Shown piece by piece: positions 62,558-64,000 of a DNA stretch of 64,000 nucleotides. The notes beneath the pieces are model-generated. The model was not told the origin of the DNA, did not search any database, and saw only the letters and a list, made by a program, of their open reading frames with translations. Source of the DNA: Limnobacter sp. 130 (GTDB lineage: Bacteria > Pseudomonadota > Gammaproteobacteria > Burkholderiales > Burkholderiaceae_B); assembly GCF_902506325.1 (NCBI RefSeq), contig NZ_LR732333.1, positions 248,001 to 312,000 of the forward strand. Direction: 5' to 3'. Position 1 is the stretch's first letter. Every line of letters starts with the position of its first letter. The position numbers and the translations under genes are program-made.

Positions 62558-64000
62558 ATGTACTCACCTTTGGTTTCCGCTGCTTGGCATGCCAGGATGA
62601 CTCACGCCGAAGGTGCGGATGGCCTTTGTGTGGCGCATGGCAAGCCTGTTCGGGTGCTCAGTACCTTTGACCCAGGTCAGGTGCGCACCTTGATCGAGCA
62701 AGCGCACGATTTGTCCAATCAAGGTTTGTATGTGGTGGGCGGCTTAAGTTACGAGGCTGCGTCAGCATTCGATCCTGCCTTGATTGTTTGTGATTCACCC
62801 GACTTCCCCTTGCTGGAATTTCATGCCTTTGAGCCGACTCAGGTGAGTTTGCTGGGTATGTGTGACTTGCAATGTCTTCCTCTTGACCACGCATTGTTGC
62901 CGTGGCTGGATCAACAAAACTACGACAATTATCATGACACCTACCAGCAGGTGCAGCAGGCCATTGAGGCGGGCGAGTTTTACCAAATCAACCTGACGAC
63001 GCGGCTGATAGCAGACAATCCCAAGTTGGATGCGTGGGCGTTATTTCAGCACCTCTATGCCAGTCAGCCTGCACCTCAAAGTCTGTTTTTGCGCGGAAGC
63101 ACATTCAATGCGATCAGCCTGTCGCCCGAGTTGTTTTTTAGCTGGGATGGCAGCGAATTGCAGACTGCGCCGATGAAGGGAACCCGCCGACCTGTGGCGG
63201 GTAGTCTGGATGTGCTTAGCGACAGCGAAAAGGATCGTGCCGAGAATGTCATGATTGTCGATCTGTTGCGAAACGACATGGCCAAAATATGCCAACCCAA
63301 GTCGGTGCAGGTGCGTTCGCTTTTCGATGTGATGCATTTGCCCACAGTGGACCAAATGACGTCCAGTATTTCCGGGCGAACTTTGCCAAATGCTACTTTG
63401 GCCGATTTGTTTGCGGCCTTGTTTCCTTGCGGCAGTGTGACTGGTGCACCCAAGTCGCAGGCCATGCTGCGAATTTCGCAGTGGGAGCGATCCCCACGAA
63501 AATTGTATTGCGGCGCTTTGGGCGTGTTGAGCCCGGGCGGCCATGCACATTTCAATGTGCCCATTCGTACAGTTATAGAGCAAGCCGATGCGTTGGAATA
63601 CGGTGTGGGTAGCGGCATTACCTGGTATTCCACAGCACGAGATGAAAAAAAAGAGTGGTGGCAGAAAACCACTTTTCTACGGGAAGCCACTTGCGATTTT
63701 CAGGTGCTTGAAACCTTGCGCCTGGAACAAGGGCAGTGGCTCAATCTCGATGAGCATGTCAGTCGAATGTCGGCTTCGGCCAATCGGTTTTCTTTTCTGT
63801 GTGAAGAACACTTGATACGTCAGAAATTAGAAGACATCGCAAGCGAGAACGCCCAAGGTCTTTTTCGTGCGCGTTGTTTACTGGATGCCCGGGGTGAGTT
63901 GACCGTCGAGTTGCATGAATTCAATGTGAATCCATTGCCCGTTGTTGTGCGGTTGGCTGATTCACCCATGCGGGGCAAGCCCGAGTTCGTTCTTCACAAA
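62558..64000 (+). CDS. pabB: Aminodeoxychorismate synthase component I fused to lyase domain (3' truncated)
   Basis: The frame from ATG at 62558 is open for 481 codons to the last base, so the gene continues outside the window. The first 380 residues are a chorismate-utilising enzyme: GEFYQINLTTRL (about 145), the lysine of PMKGTRRP, DRAENVMIVDLLRNDM and PCGSVTGAPKSQAM are PabB motifs. From about residue 385 (FQVLETLRLEQGQWLNLDEHVSRM in two parts) it changes to the PabC/class-IV aminotransferase fold. A PabB-PabC fusion makes both 4-amino-4-deoxychorismate and p-aminobenzoate for folate. The PabC active-site lysine region should lie beyond the window or is lost. Confidence 0.9.
   Translation, partial: MYSPLVSAAWHARMTHAEGADGLCVAHGKPVRVLSTFDPGQVRTLIEQAHDLSNQGLYVVGGLSYEAASAFDPALIVCDSPDFPLLEFHAFEPTQVSLLGMCDLQCLPLDHALLPWLDQQNYDNYHDTYQQVQQAIEAGEFYQINLTTRLIADNPKLDAWALFQHLYASQPAPQSLFLRGSTFNAISLSPELFFSWDGSELQTAPMKGTRRPVAGSLDVLSDSEKDRAENVMIVDLLRNDMAKICQPKSVQVRSLFDVMHLPTVDQMTSSISGRTLPNATLADLFAALFPCGSVTGAPKSQAMLRISQWERSPRKLYCGALGVLSPGGHAHFNVPIRTVIEQADALEYGVGSGITWYSTARDEKKEWWQKTTFLREATCDFQVLETLRLEQGQWLNLDEHVSRMSASANRFSFLCEEHLIRQKLEDIASENAQGLFRARCLLDARGELTVELHEFNVNPLPVVVRLADSPMRGKPEFVLHK

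Overview
The window looks like ordinary chromosome from a Gram-negative betaproteobacterium, most likely Burkholderiales. The evidence is gene content and gene order: lptF/lptG, a cys operon with DUF934 and a siroheme-type CysI, surA-lptD beside amgK-murU, groESL with a CIRCE element, a DctS/DctR pair and a MaeB malic enzyme with a phosphotransacetylase tail. Base composition is moderate (mid-50s percent GC by eye). From memory the set resembles Limnobacter, but that is an inference and could not be checked. I see no rRNA, tRNA, CRISPR array, insertion sequence, prophage or integration site. Coding is very dense, with many ATGA start/stop overlaps and several convergent genes whose 3' ends overlap.

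Layout. 1-2230 (+): 3' end of lptF, then lptG, a short CbiX-type chelatase and a PsiF-like secreted protein. 2241-9210 (-): one assimilatory sulfate operon, read tauE-like, cysI, DUF934, cysH, cysD, cysN, cobA, with its probable regulator cysB divergent at 9323. 10340-13842 (-): a beta-hydroxyacid dehydrogenase, a small hypothetical protein, an alpha/beta hydrolase and a Bcr/CflA exporter. 14005-16773 (+): cyanide-insensitive-type bd oxidase (cydAB/cioAB) with a DUF442/TIGR01244 gene. 16775-20781: an SRPBCC (DUF1857) gene, a RidA gene, and a hybrid sensor kinase preceded by a PhnD-like binding protein. 20886-33281: murI; a minus-strand lptD-surA-pdxA-rsmA block; then amgK-murU-pepP-ubiH-like-nudL-cobD-like on plus.

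33286-43334: a minus block of M48 protease, pterin dehydratase and rsgA; orn; a MATE exporter and a membrane glycosyltransferase; rpmE2; groESL; and a membrane-anchored redoxin. 43338-47123: an orphan TRAP binding protein (DctP) divergent from a DctS/DctR two-component system. 47102-54756: a periplasmic hypothetical protein, a ClC transporter, an RhlE-type helicase with a long repetitive tail, a lipoprotein, dacB and a YqjD/YqjE/YqjK-like trio. 54734-64000: ubiD, a lytic transglycosylase behind an elaborate leader, an aminotransferase, maeB, a patatin-like phospholipase and a pabB-pabC fusion running off the right edge.

How the genes work together. The cys block, the chelatase and CobA cover sulfate activation, APS reduction, sulfite reduction and part of siroheme supply. 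LptF/LptG, LptD, SurA, MurI, AmgK-MurU, DacB and the lytic transglycosylase all serve the cell envelope. Two loci pair a solute-binding protein with a sensor kinase and no transporter genes in the window, which suggests ligand sensing. I found no convincing novel defence or mobile system. The most interesting leads are regulatory: an inverted repeat at cysB, a terminator embedded in cobA, a hairpin over the dacB ribosome-binding site, the leader of the lytic transglycosylase gene, and the two binding-protein/kinase loci.
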